Source: an uncultured Treponema sp.
GTDB taxonomy: Bacteria; Spirochaetota; Spirochaetia; Treponematales; Treponemataceae
Direction: 5' to 3'
Assembly: GCA_937891125.1 (NCBI GenBank)
Contig: CALAEZ010000009.1
Coordinates: 62,001 to 126,000, forward strand
DNA length: 64,000 nt
The position numbers were made by a program, and so were the translations under genes. Below are positions 33,798 to 42,194 of the stretch, one piece after another (position 1 is the stretch's first letter; every line of letters starts with the position of its first letter). Below the pieces are notes generated by a model. The model saw only the letters and a program-made list of their open reading frames with translations. It made no database searches and was not told the DNA's origin.

Positions 33798-34615
33798 GCA
33801 TTCTCCTTTGGGCATCCGCGGGAAAACGCGCACCACTGGCACAAGCCGGACGTGCGCGGTTCCGCATCGCCAGATTCCAATGCTTCCAAATAATCCGTGA
33901 ACAAGCTTTTCAGGCGCTCCTCCAGCGCAGGCAGCGCCAACCGTGCATAACTGCCCGCTGTGACGAACCGTTCGTCCTGGAGGAACGCCGTTACCGTCTG
34001 CACCTTCTGAACCTCCGGAAAACCGCGCAGCAATGCGTAGGCGTAGAGCATTGTCTGCAATTCTGTCTTTTCTGACCGCTCTTCCGTATATGGTTCAGAC
34101 TTGTAATCCACGATGATTCCCTTTCCGCCGGCAATCATGGTGAGGTCTGCATAACCTTGCCATGCTATTTCACGACAGGGGAACCTGGTCATTACTTCCC
34201 AGTTTCTGTCCATGGCAAAGCGGTGTTCGGTAAGCACGTCTGCGCCGAACTTTGCCGCCATGCCTAGAAGCCGCGCAAGGACACGTCCAGCAGGTTCTCG
34301 GAGGGATAGCATGCGCTGACGAGTACCTGGGTATGTCGCCTGCTCCAGCATCACGCTGAACAGCACTTCGTAGCACGCTTTATCATAAGCAAATTCCTTG
34401 GCCCGCATGCAGCGTTCAACGGCGTACTCAAGCGTTTTGTGCATGAGCGAACCAGCCTCGGCTGCAGACGGATCTTCGGGCTCGTCCTGTTCCTTGAGCC
34501 TTTTCCTGTATTTCAGGTCAAAGCTCCTCGGACAGGTGAGCAGCAGGTTAATCCTCGACCATGACATTGGCAGGGCTCCTGCATGCTCCCCGATCTTGCT
34601 TATGATATTGCGCAT
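33728..34615 (-). CDS. PD-(D/E)XK nuclease, Cas4/RecB-like (copy 1)
   Basis: 295 residues. MSWSRINLLLTCPRSFDLKY is the RecB/Cas4 start (SxSxxxxxxxCPxxFxxxY), with SLMHKTLE after it. The active-site run GYADLTMIAGGKGIIVDYKS contains D...(D)YKS. A Cys group near the end (GLCQWCAFSRGCP) completes the Fe-S cluster with the first Cys. It overlaps the start of the primase-helicase by 70 bases. Likely processes DNA ends in replication or recombination. A second family member lies at 37289. Confidence 0.8.
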   Translation of the reverse strand: MRNIISKIGEHAGALPMSWSRINLLLTCPRSFDLKYRKRLKEQDEPEDPSAAEAGSLMHKTLEYAVERCMRAKEFAYDKACYEVLFSVMLEQATYPGTRQRMLSLREPAGRVLARLLGMAAKFGADVLTEHRFAMDRNWEVMTRFPCREIAWQGYADLTMIAGGKGIIVDYKSEPYTEERSEKTELQTMLYAYALLRGFPEVQKVQTVTAFLQDERFVTAGSYARLALPALEERLKSLFTDYLEALESGDAEPRTSGLCQWCAFSRGCPKENAWRQEKSRGTSECPKACESSGGT

Positions 34616-34632
34616 CGTGGACACCACCAGTC

Positions 34633-34887
34633 TTATTCCGTCACGTCCTTGCGGTACGTGACGACGCTTTTGGCTGGGATGGTGAGCTGCTCACCTGTGT
34701 TGGGATTGCGCCCGCGGCGTTCTGCAAGCTTGCGCAGCTTGAATTTGTGACCGCCTGCGAGGCACCTCCCTTCACGGATGGTAGCTTCAATGATGGTGTT
34801 GAGAACGGTGTCCAGCACCACGATGGTCTTTCGTATTGAAAGGCCAAGGCGCTGGGACAATAACGATACGAGCTTTTTCTTGTTCAC
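34633..34887 (-). CDS. HU/IHF-like DNA-bending protein
   Basis: 84 residues. MNKKKLVSLLSQRLGLSIRK then a basic beta-arm with RRGRNPNTGEQLTIPAKSVV: the GRNPxTGE signature of HU. It heads the replication operon downstream of the SSB-like gene and probably compacts or architecturally assists phage DNA. Confidence 0.9.
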   Translation of the reverse strand: MNKKKLVSLLSQRLGLSIRKTIVVLDTVLNTIIEATIREGRCLAGGHKFKLRKLAERRGRNPNTGEQLTIPAKSVVTYRKDVTE

Positions 34888-34908
34888 GATGATTGTCCTT
34901 GTTTGGGT

Positions 34909-35811
34909 TTAGAACTCGAATTCTTCTGCGGATGCAACGGCAGCCTCGGCCCCTGCAGTGTTTATGGCGTCTCCGACAATCTTCACGCCCTTTGTGTTTT
35001 CTTCGTCAGAGAGCCTCTCTTTCTCTTCATTGGGCTTTATGTACGTTGTCAGGTAATGCGCGCACATCGGTATGAACTTTGACGGCTTGCTTTCGTCATA
35101 TACCGGTGTGAATACGGGGACATAGTATGTCTCGTTTTCCTCCACGGTGAGGCGCAGGGCATAGTCGTAGGCATTCTGCCTTTTTAACCGCGCCACGTTT
35201 TGCACGCGGTTGTACATGCGCTGCAGCTTTGTCCATGCCGCATACCCAGAACCCCTGAGCGCCATGCGCAATGGGAAAGGAAGTTCTGGATCCGTTATGT
35301 CCAGGAAGGCAAGCACGATGGACTTGCGGCATTCGGGCTTTTCTCCGTTTGGCCCCCACACTGCCTTTGGACAGATCGGCTCCTGATACACGCCATTCTT
35401 GCCGTACTTGATTTCTCCGCAAACTGTGCTCAACGGCGAGTACAGCTTTGGAGACGGAGCGATGCCGTCAAAGCTGTAGCAAACCGCCTTATTCTCCTTT
35501 TTCGGATCATACGGGCCATTGTACATCGCCTGCATGAAGCGAACAACTGTGATGGGAACGAGGATACGCTCCGTGCTGAATTCTTCGAGCCCATCAATGT
35601 ACAGCTCGCCATCATGCCCCTTGAACTTCGGGTCCTTGGACATGCTCCCCTGCACGATACGGATGGTAAACACGTCCGTAAGCAACGGGTACTTTTTGCC
35701 ATTGATCAGAGCAACGTCGCCATCCTCGTCAAACGTTATCTCCATGTTCCTTTTCTGCATGGTCTCAGGAAGAAACTCTTCCTTTACAACACCGTTGAAA
35801 CCACCGGCCAT
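34909..35811 (-). CDS. probable single-stranded DNA-binding protein
   Basis: 300 residues from ATG at 35811 (AAGGAG upstream). No named family recognised, but it is a first-position early gene with two promoters, has a beta-rich body (VFTIRIVQGSMSKDPKFKGH), and ends in an acidic tail closing with Phe (AVASAEEFEF) as SSBs and T7 gp2.5 do. The position next to HU, nuclease, primase and polymerase fits a replication SSB. Function is inferred. Confidence 0.5.
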   Translation of the reverse strand: MAGGFNGVVKEEFLPETMQKRNMEITFDEDGDVALINGKKYPLLTDVFTIRIVQGSMSKDPKFKGHDGELYIDGLEEFSTERILVPITVVRFMQAMYNGPYDPKKENKAVCYSFDGIAPSPKLYSPLSTVCGEIKYGKNGVYQEPICPKAVWGPNGEKPECRKSIVLAFLDITDPELPFPLRMALRGSGYAAWTKLQRMYNRVQNVARLKRQNAYDYALRLTVEENETYYVPVFTPVYDESKPSKFIPMCAHYLTTYIKPNEEKERLSDEENTKGVKIVGDAINTAGAEAAVASAEEFEF

Positions 35812-35839
35812 AATGTTCTCCTTAGTTGAGGTTACTGGT

Positions 35840-35866
35840 ATATTGTCGCGTTTTCCGCAAAAGTTT
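35840..35866 (-). promoter_or_regulatory. AAACTTT-N14-CAATAT promoter
   Basis: TTAAACTTTTGCGG...ACAATAT on the minus strand, 14-base gap, 29 bases before the SSB-like gene. Confidence 0.7.
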
Positions 35867-35891
35867 AACGGCATACGCAACATTTCTTTCA

Positions 35892-35900
35892 CTTATAACA
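35892..35900 (-). promoter_or_regulatory. extended -10 promoter TGTTATAAG
   Basis: TATGTTATAAGTG on the minus strand; second, upstream promoter of the replication operon. Confidence 0.6.
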
Positions 35901-35949
35901 TAACCTCTCATTTTCTTTGGATAAAGAAAGTGAATTCATAATTATGAAA

Positions 35950-35979
35950 TGGACAATTTTACAGGGATTGTTGTATTAC
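35950..35979 (+). promoter_or_regulatory. possible sigma-70-like promoter of the sigma-like gene
   Basis: TGGACA - 18 bases - TATTAC on the plus strand, about 45 bases upstream of the start at 36025. Only a moderate match. Confidence 0.35.
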
Positions 35980-36024
35980 TTTTAGCGTAGGCGAAACATA
36001 TTTACACAGGAAAAGGTGAGTGCT

Positions 36025-37044
36025 ATGGGAAGCAGTACGAAAGGGTATAACGGCGGCGTCGTTAACTCTGTATCCAACTACAGGAAGCGCCTGTTCAAAG
36101 CGCGGTACGGCGATCAGAAGCCGCCGGATTCTGATCAGGCAGCCGTTGAAAAAATGCTGTGGGAATACAAGGATCCGGCATGCACTGAGGAGCGCAAGAA
36201 CGAGCTGCGGCATGACATACTGATGCGCCTGTTCTTTTTGTTTCCGCATTACCTGAAAAAGAACTACCACCTCACTGCGGAGCTGTTCAACGACGCCATA
36301 CAGAACATGACCGTGAACACGCTGCAGGCGATAGAGCTTTTCAAGCCAGAGCTCGGGTTTCCTTTTACAAATTATCTCATAGGATATTTCAGGGATGCTG
36401 CGACAAAGACGCTGAAGGCATGCAACGTCGTGAGCACGGCAACGCTGCGCCAGGCTGCCATCGATGCCGCCTTGCCTGCTGACGGCGTTGAAAGCGCAAA
36501 GAACCCCTATGTCGTCTTTGGCGCTGACGACTATGACGAGCAGGGCAACAGGATCACGGACGCAGACGAATACGATGCGCAAGGCAACCGCGTTGGAGAT
36601 TCTGAGCGCGGCATCTCCATGGCCGAAAGCGACGAGGAGCGAAGCTCTGCCCTTGACGATCCGCTGCGGCAAAACGAGCTTGTCATACGCGGAGCTTCCT
36701 ACGTGCGCGGCAACGCCGTCGAGCTTGACGACAACCGCATTTACGCCATGGCTCCAGGCATGGAACAGGAAGTGAACGCTGACGATCGCATGCACTCTGC
36801 GCAGCTCATCGACTGGCTTGAACAGGCGCTGAGTGAAAAGTCTGGCGTTTTAACCCCAGATGAAAGACTTGTGCTGATACATCACTACGGCTTGTTTGGC
36901 CAGCCGCAGCTGAAATATGAAGAAATCGCCAAGATCCGCAAGGCCAATGGCCGCGGCTGCGCCTGCTCGCGCATTTCGCAGATAAACACGGCGGCCATAA
37001 AAAAGGTCCGCGAATACTTTTTGCAGAATAACATTACGCTTTAG
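36025..37044 (+). CDS. phage sigma-70-like transcription factor
   Basis: 339 residues, ATG after AAAAGGTGAG. Residues about 80-130 resemble sigma region 2 (AELFNDAIQNMTVNTLQAIE, LFKPELGFPFTNYLIGYF). Residues about 270-335 resemble region 4 with a helix-turn-helix (LTPDERLVLIHHYGL, KYEEIAKIRKANGRG, SRISQINTAAIKKVREYF). The middle holds an acidic insertion instead of region 3 (DDYDEQGNRITDADEYDAQG). It lies alone on the plus strand. It could direct either host or phage RNA polymerase to one of the phage promoter classes. Confidence 0.7.
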   Translation: MGSSTKGYNGGVVNSVSNYRKRLFKARYGDQKPPDSDQAAVEKMLWEYKDPACTEERKNELRHDILMRLFFLFPHYLKKNYHLTAELFNDAIQNMTVNTLQAIELFKPELGFPFTNYLIGYFRDAATKTLKACNVVSTATLRQAAIDAALPADGVESAKNPYVVFGADDYDEQGNRITDADEYDAQGNRVGDSERGISMAESDEERSSALDDPLRQNELVIRGASYVRGNAVELDDNRIYAMAPGMEQEVNADDRMHSAQLIDWLEQALSEKSGVLTPDERLVLIHHYGLFGQPQLKYEEIAKIRKANGRGCACSRISQINTAAIKKVREYFLQNNITL

Positions 37045-37065
37045 TTTTTTACATTGCTAAAAATA

Positions 37066-37092
37066 AAGCCCGGCGCAATGCCGGGCTTTTTG
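37066..37092. terminator. bidirectional terminator
   Basis: AAAGCCCGGC-GCAAT-GCCGGGCTTTTT between the sigma-like gene and a convergent minus-strand gene. Confidence 0.85.
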
Positions 37093-37094
37093 CA

Positions 37095-37367
37095 TTACGG
37101 CTTTGCTGGCCTTGCCGTAAGCATTTTATAGTTGAAATTGTCAAAGAACAGCGCGTGGCAGTTAGGGCACACGACAATGTTTGCTGGCTTTCCGGCAAAC
37201 GTGTGCACGTTTGGCAAGGATACGCTGTGCTCCGGCCTTACTGCCTGCCCGCATACTGGGCAGGACTGGCGCAGCTTTGACAGCTTTATCAGGCAGTCGC
37301 GGCATGTTGCCTTGCCGTCAAAGATGACTCCGCGGCTGACCTCATGTCCACATATCTCACATTGCAT
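37095..37367 (-). CDS. zinc-binding protein with three Cys clusters
   Basis: 90 residues from ATG at 37367. CEICG, CRDC, CPVCG and CPNCH make two probable zinc ribbons or a treble clef. It overlaps the end of the upstream nuclease gene by 79 bases. May bind nucleic acid or act as a redox/assembly factor; not recognised. Confidence 0.6.
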   Translation of the reverse strand: MQCEICGHEVSRGVIFDGKATCRDCLIKLSKLRQSCPVCGQAVRPEHSVSLPNVHTFAGKPANIVVCPNCHALFFDNFNYKMLTARPAKP

Positions 37368-38212
37368 TGTTCGCTCCCACGGCAACGGCTGTAATATCCG
37401 CACCACGTTTCGTTGCAGCACCAGCTGTCAAGGCTGCACGGCATGAATATACCGCTCGTGATCAGCCGTGCCGCGCTCTCTATCAAGTTTTCCAGATGAT
37501 CAGCCTGGCTGCCGTCAAAGACATGATGCAGCAAGCGCAGGTTGCTGCTTATGTCCAGCACGCCATCAGCGCATGGTTTTGCAGGCAGCTTTTTGCTTAC
37601 CTTGACATCCTTAATCATGTTGTGAATCTCGATGTCGCCAATGCCAGTAGCCATGCTGTACAAATTGAACTGCAGGCTGTTGCGGAGCTTGTCGATCGTC
37701 CATTTGCGCCCCGTTATCTTGTAGTCGCAGATGCCTTCCCCGACAACACCGTCGTCAAGACGATTAACAGAAGGCAGCTCTCGGCGCAAGTCCAAATATG
37801 CAAGGATGTCCACGCCGCATGCTGCAGTGTAGCGCACCTCCTCTTCTACTGCCAGCGGAACGATGTCCTTGGCAACTGTGTCCACATATACCTCGGCAAG
37901 TCCTGTAAGGTCGTGGATTGCGGTCTCGCGTTCTTCGCCGCTTACTGTGTTCTCTCCTTCGCCAAGCACCTCGTCAAGGCTGGCCACGGCAAGCTCTGCA
38001 GCTTGCTTTCCCGTAAGGCGCTGGCTGCTCGTCATGGCGTCACGGTAGTACGTTTCCAGCGTGCGGTGCATGGCGCTGCCAGTCACCAAGGCCGCTCCTG
38101 GGGGTATGACAAGCCCCTGCACATAGCGGAACTCAAACTGCTTAGGGCAGGTGAGCAGCATGTTCAGGCTGCTTGCTGACAGGTATCCGCGCGGTAGTTC
38201 GTATTTTGGCAT
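37289..38212 (-). CDS. PD-(D/E)XK nuclease, Cas4/RecB-like (copy 2)
   Basis: 307 residues. YLSASSLNMLLTCPKQFEFR then YVQGLVIPPG and SAMHRTLETYYRD. The active site includes VDILAYLDLRRELPS and VGEGICDYKITGRKW (D...DYK). The C-terminal Cys group (WCCNETWCGYYSRC) suggests an Fe-S cluster. It is a diverged paralogue of the 34615 gene; the pair may have split roles in recombination and packaging. Confidence 0.8.
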   Translation of the reverse strand: MPKYELPRGYLSASSLNMLLTCPKQFEFRYVQGLVIPPGAALVTGSAMHRTLETYYRDAMTSSQRLTGKQAAELAVASLDEVLGEGENTVSGEERETAIHDLTGLAEVYVDTVAKDIVPLAVEEEVRYTAACGVDILAYLDLRRELPSVNRLDDGVVGEGICDYKITGRKWTIDKLRNSLQFNLYSMATGIGDIEIHNMIKDVKVSKKLPAKPCADGVLDISSNLRLLHHVFDGSQADHLENLIESAARLITSGIFMPCSLDSWCCNETWCGYYSRCRGSEQCNVRYVDMRSAAESSLTARQHAATA

Positions 38213-38454
38213 CAGTCCGCCCTCCCTACATTTATTCCAGCCTTGATGGCGTCTTCCACATCAAGGGCTTCTATTTTACCAAGATCGCCATGCTCTGCTT
38301 TTCGTGAGTGCGCCAGCGATATGTTGAATCTATCAGGATCGTACTCGTTCTGTGCAGCATCCAATGCGCGCTCCTCAGCCTCTTCCTTAGTTGGCGCACA
38401 TACCAAGTACTCCCTGTAAAAAGTCCCTTCGATTTCAACTACGTAACTAGGCAT
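38212..38454 (-). CDS. small protein, DpnD/PcfM-like
   Basis: 80 residues. MPSYVVEIEGTFYREYLVCA then PTKEEAEERALDAAQNEYD: strand-strand-helix as in DpnD/PcfM-like proteins. It overlaps the nuclease start by one base (ATG/TGA). Confidence 0.5.
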   Translation of the reverse strand: MPSYVVEIEGTFYREYLVCAPTKEEAEERALDAAQNEYDPDRFNISLAHSRKAEHGDLGKIEALDVEDAIKAGINVGRAD

Positions 38455-38493
38455 TATTCACCTCCCCTGACAAACAGCATCGTTGCCTCCTGT

Positions 38494-38556
38494 AAAAGAA
38501 AAGGGCGCTGCCGTTGCGCAACGCCCCAATATTGTGTGTTAGTTGATTAATGTTCA
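38494..38556 (-). repeat. 3'-end repeat, copy A
   Basis: About 60 bases containing GGGCGCTGC and GCAACGCCCC arms and the tail AATATTGTGTGTTAGTTG, starting at the stop codon of the 39156 gene. Same unit as at 39662 and 42132; acts as a terminator. Confidence 0.7.
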
Positions 38557-39156
38557 GTCGCTCATTATGCGAATGATATCTTCAGCATCCTGTCTGTCCG
38601 TAATAAAAGAAAAATGACCCGCATCACGCTGGTCATACAGTACCTCATACCACTGATCCAGCATATTTCTGCCGGTTACGGAAGTATTTTGCTTAGCCTG
38701 GAACTTGATGATCGCTGATGAGTATCTGGATTCCGGTGCTAGAAGTGAAAATCCCGGAGCTCGGCTGGCCCTTGCAACCTGATCTTCTGTCACTATAAAA
38801 GTACTGCTGCTTCCATCGCCCCAGAATACATTCCATGAATACTGCCCCGTGTGTACTACATCCATGATACTGCTGGCTTCGAGCACGTCTGTCTGCCCAA
38901 GCCCAACGTAAACAGGCTTGGAACTATGCCTGGCCAGGCGTTTCAGTGTGCTTTCCCTGAAGCACACCGCTCCGTTCTGAAAAACAAAAGCATGCCGTTT
39001 GGAGTCATAATGCAAATCGTGGACAGATGTTTCTCCGCACCTGCGCATAAAGTTCCCGGACAGCCCAACACGCAATGCGTGGCGAAGCATCCCTTCAACT
39101 GTGAAAAAGTACGGCGGCTCAACGCGTACGGTTATTCTTTTCTTTTCGCGGGTCAT
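38554..39156 (-). CDS. hypothetical protein
   Basis: 200 residues from ATG at 39156 (AGAGGT upstream). Beta-rich: RITVRVEPPYFFTVEGMLRH, then YSWNVFWGDGSSSTFIVTED. Ends QDAEDIIRIMSD. It overlaps the upstream gene by 38 bases. Not recognised; part of an accessory cassette with repeat-marked 3' ends. Confidence 0.5.
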   Translation of the reverse strand: MTREKKRITVRVEPPYFFTVEGMLRHALRVGLSGNFMRRCGETSVHDLHYDSKRHAFVFQNGAVCFRESTLKRLARHSSKPVYVGLGQTDVLEASSIMDVVHTGQYSWNVFWGDGSSSTFIVTEDQVARASRAPGFSLLAPESRYSSAIIKFQAKQNTSVTGRNMLDQWYEVLYDQRDAGHFSFITDRQDAEDIIRIMSD

Positions 39157-39568
39157 GGTAGATACCTCTGTAGAATAGCTCTTGCGCGTTGAATAGATTT
39201 TTAGGCTTCTTGAAAAACCCGATAATGTTCTTGGCATGTTCATCATCAATTGGCTGGAGTGCATCCTCGTCAAATTCCTCATCCTCAAACCTGTAAACAA
39301 CAGAATTTTCGTGCGATGGCATTTGACCTGCAGGAGTAATATGCGCATGCGGATAATTATGCTTCCCGCCATTCTCATAATACACAGAGACTTTCCATTC
39401 CTTTTTATCTTTTTTGCGGCTGCCTGACTGCACCTTTCCAATTTCATTTGCAGTCTTCTCAAGTCCAGCATAAGGGTCAAAGCCATCCATGGCCTCTGAT
39501 CCTTCCTCCATTTCTTCCGCGATTTTTTCCAAAGCGCTAAGTACTTCTTGCAATGTTGGTTTACTCAT
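39119..39568 (-). CDS. hypothetical protein with His-rich core
   Basis: 149 residues. The helical N-terminus contains LEKIAEEMEEGSEAMDG and LEKTANE, recalling the K-x-A motifs of the plus-strand virion proteins. A central strand WKVSVYYENGGKHNYPHAHI follows. Basic C-terminus. It shares a general design with the 42044 gene (helix, then HxH-rich strand). Unknown. Confidence 0.5.
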   Translation of the reverse strand: MSKPTLQEVLSALEKIAEEMEEGSEAMDGFDPYAGLEKTANEIGKVQSGSRKKDKKEWKVSVYYENGGKHNYPHAHITPAGQMPSHENSVVYRFEDEEFDEDALQPIDDEHAKNIIGFFKKPKNLFNAQELFYRGIYHDPRKEKNNRTR

Positions 39569-39661
39569 AAAAATCCCCCCATCAACTTGAGCTCTGCGGT
39601 TTCAGTAAGGTAGGTTTTGCTCAGATAATGTCAATGGGCCCGTTTTAGAATTCGTATTAAG

Positions 39662-39719
39662 GAAAGGGCGCTGCCGTTGCGCAGCGCCCTAATATTGTGT
39701 GTCAGTTGATTAATGTTCA
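39662..39719 (-). repeat. 3'-end repeat, copy B
   Basis: GGGCGCTGC-CGTT-GCGCAGCGCCC followed by the AATATTGTGTGTCAGTTG tail, just after the DUF4116-type gene. About 95% like copy A by eye. Confidence 0.7.
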
Positions 39720-39724
39720 TCCGC

Positions 39725-41737
39725 TTATACCATGAAATACGGCTCAAACGGAATATCCTCAGGGATAAACTGGGCTATGGTTTCAGCGGCAAAAACGTGC
39801 ACGAACAATGCCAGCAGGCATAGCTCCTGCGTCTTATACTTCTCAGGCACGAACTCAAAGAAATCACCGTTTGAATTGTCATCAAGCACAGCTGCACGGC
39901 ACACTTCCTCTGTCTTCAAAATTTCCGGCAGGTAGGCAATGGAATACCCGCAGGCGGATACGCCGCGCAATACCATCTTTTCATCCCAGAGCGATGTCGG
40001 CACATAGTCTGTCCATACGAGAGCATGCGTGCGCTTTATCGCCTCGTAGCACAGCTCATATGTTCGTAATGCTTTTGGGACGTACGCTAAGCAGTCTCCG
40101 TGCTGGCTTACTGCCTCAAGGCACATTTCGTACGTCCGCATATGCTTTGGCACATAATACAGGAGGCGTCCGTCTCCCTTCACAGCTTCACAACAAATCC
40201 CCTTTGTTTTAAGATGCTCAGGAAAGCAGGCCAGGAGCTTCGGATTCCTCTTTATGGCGCTGAGCGCCATAAAGTCAGGCATGTATCCGATGACCCAGCG
40301 GTTATCCCAGCTCGTCAGCACATCAAAAACAGCGTCTGACACATCAGTAAGGCGTCCCGCTATTTCCGGATGCTCCCTGAAAACATCACGGAACTCGAGC
40401 ATTGTCTTAGGCTGCCTGTAAAATGCCGCCGGCTCTTTTATGCGGTACGGACTGAACGGTTCATCCATCGGCATGGTATCCGCACGCAGGTCAAATGAAC
40501 TTGAGCACAGCGCAGTATTGAACAGCACTGTCCTTGTCCACGCTTTTTCTGGAATCCATTCCGTTGCGGCGCAATCCAGCGAGGCAGTTTCATACATCTC
40601 GCCGTCAAGATAGCCCTCAGGCACGTATTTTAGGTTGACAGCCGTTTTTTCGACGTAGGAAAGGCATGTCTCCCTTGTGCGATCCTCTTCGGGCACGGAG
40701 GAAAGGGACTCGACGGACAAGTGCTGCGGAATATATGCCACATCTCCCGCAGGATCATCGAGACGGCTGCGCATTTCCAAAGGTAAAGCTGCGTACAGCC
40801 TAGCTTCAAACTGCTTCAGCTTCTCCCAGAAAACAGCCGTGCGTTTTTCAGGAGGAAGAAAACGAAGGGACTCAGGGTGCTCCAAAAGCGATCGCACAGC
40901 CTGCTTCTCGGCTAAGCCTTCAACGCGCCACAACACCGTGGGATCATCAGACAAGAGGCGGTTGAACTCCATCATAGTGCGCGGCTGCCTTGGGTGATTG
41001 CCGCTGCTTGATAGTGGCCACGTAAATGCCATGTCTCTTGATATGTCAACATCGCATGTTCCGTTGATTATCGAGATCAGGTACATGTCTGCCGTGCGCA
41101 TGCCTTCTGGAACGTCTGACAGCTTGAAGTTGCAAGTACACTTTGCTGCCGCAAGGTACGTGCGCTCCGTCTTCATGCTTTCAGGAAGCGCTAAAAAGTC
41201 ATAGGCGTTGTTGCTTTTTTCCAGGTTGTCAAGAACTATGCCCTCCGTGAGCTCCCCTGCAGGAACCTCCGAAAGGTCTATGCGATCCTCCCTGCAAGCA
41301 AGCGCTGCCATATCCGCGTCTGCAAATTCTTGCGGGATGTCACGCAAATCAACGTCCCATGCCTGCACTGCCGTGCTGCATATGTCTCGATTAAGTAAAT
41401 GCTTCGGGATGCGGATAAAGAATTCACGCCCAAGGTCTTCCGGAAAATTGCGTATCATCCTGATATAAAACGCATCGTCCTTTATGCAGTCAGGAACAAA
41501 GTCCAGGTTTGCTCCGGAACACCGGACTGCCGCCACGCAGACGCGAAGCGTCCTGTTTTCTTCCGGGATCAATTCCAGTGGCACGTAGTGCTCAGCAGCA
41601 GATAAGCATACATGCTCCGCAAGCCCGTGCAGCCTGCCCAAAAGACTGCGGTCTTGCGCAACTGCCTGAGCAAACCCGCGCAGCGTCCTATACTGTATAG
41701 TCTGATCTGCAGGCGGCGATATTGTCTGTCCGCTCAT
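39725..41737 (-). CDS. 670-residue repeat protein, DUF4116-type
   Basis: Built from repeats of about 20-25 residues of the form AV..dG.lL.yVP..lrTyE.Cl: for example KGDGRLLYYVPKHMRTYEMC, SQHGDCLAYVPKALRTYELC, CGYSIAYLPEILKTEEVC. Two internal segments begin with MMEFNRLLSD and MLEFRDVFREHPE, suggesting duplication of a longer half. DUF4116 repeats form helical solenoids of unknown function in bacteria and large viruses. Its start overlaps the upstream gene by 50 bases. Possibly a host-interaction scaffold. Confidence 0.7.
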   Translation of the reverse strand: MSGQTISPPADQTIQYRTLRGFAQAVAQDRSLLGRLHGLAEHVCLSAAEHYVPLELIPEENRTLRVCVAAVRCSGANLDFVPDCIKDDAFYIRMIRNFPEDLGREFFIRIPKHLLNRDICSTAVQAWDVDLRDIPQEFADADMAALACREDRIDLSEVPAGELTEGIVLDNLEKSNNAYDFLALPESMKTERTYLAAAKCTCNFKLSDVPEGMRTADMYLISIINGTCDVDISRDMAFTWPLSSSGNHPRQPRTMMEFNRLLSDDPTVLWRVEGLAEKQAVRSLLEHPESLRFLPPEKRTAVFWEKLKQFEARLYAALPLEMRSRLDDPAGDVAYIPQHLSVESLSSVPEEDRTRETCLSYVEKTAVNLKYVPEGYLDGEMYETASLDCAATEWIPEKAWTRTVLFNTALCSSSFDLRADTMPMDEPFSPYRIKEPAAFYRQPKTMLEFRDVFREHPEIAGRLTDVSDAVFDVLTSWDNRWVIGYMPDFMALSAIKRNPKLLACFPEHLKTKGICCEAVKGDGRLLYYVPKHMRTYEMCLEAVSQHGDCLAYVPKALRTYELCYEAIKRTHALVWTDYVPTSLWDEKMVLRGVSACGYSIAYLPEILKTEEVCRAAVLDDNSNGDFFEFVPEKYKTQELCLLALFVHVFAAETIAQFIPEDIPFEPYFMV

Positions 41738-42044
41738 AGTAAAAATCCTCGAGAACTTTCTTGTTGTGCTTGCAAAAAGCCCTTACGTGTAGCTTGAGCT
41801 TGCGATCAGCAGGTTCCTTACCCTTGTACTTATCCTCTGCCGGAATGTAGTCGTATGGTCCGCCTGCCGCATGAACATGCACATGGACATGCCCATGTCC
41901 ACCAGCGCGCACTTCCCTTTTTATGTTGAGATAAACATCCTGGAAAGGCCTGTTCAACCAGGCAGAATTAGCGTCCTTTTCAATCTCTGCCTCCTTGAAC
42001 AACGCTTCGTATAGTGTAGGCGTGTTCCTTACTTCTCTCTCCAT
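41688..42044 (-). CDS. hypothetical protein with HxHxHxH stretch
   Basis: 118 residues. The N-terminal helix contains LYEALFKEAEIEKDANSAWL. A His-rich strand GGHGHVHVHVHAAGG could bind metal. The C-terminal half is basic (KLKLHVRAFCKHNKKVLED). A short hairpin-bearing repeat precedes it. Not recognised. Confidence 0.5.
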   Translation of the reverse strand: MEREVRNTPTLYEALFKEAEIEKDANSAWLNRPFQDVYLNIKREVRAGGHGHVHVHVHAAGGPYDYIPAEDKYKGKEPADRKLKLHVRAFCKHNKKVLEDFYYERTDNIAACRSDYTV

Positions 42045-42054
42045 ATAATACTCC

Positions 42055-42131
42055 GCTGCGTTTCACTCCTGCTCATATCACCGTCCATAAAACTGTAGTG
42101 GCAGCGCCAGAAAATATCAAGCGCTGCCTTT
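42055..42131. repeat. leader repeat X-Y, copy 1
   Basis: Contains block X (GCGTTTCACTCCTGCT) and block Y (GGCAGCGC...GCGCTGCC hairpin with CAGAAAATATCAA loop). Both blocks recur at 42987-43068 in the opposite order. In Y the minus-strand reading encodes FLALPLQFY, perhaps a gene remnant. Confidence 0.55.
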
Positions 42132-42194
42132 AAAAGAAAAGGGCGATGCTGTTGCACAACGCCCTAATATTATGTGTTGCGCGGTTAATGCTCA
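42132..42194 (-). repeat. 3'-end repeat, copy C
   Basis: A more diverged copy (GGGCGATGCTGTTGCACAAC then GCCCTAATATTATGTGTT) at the stop of the 42905 gene. Confidence 0.6.
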
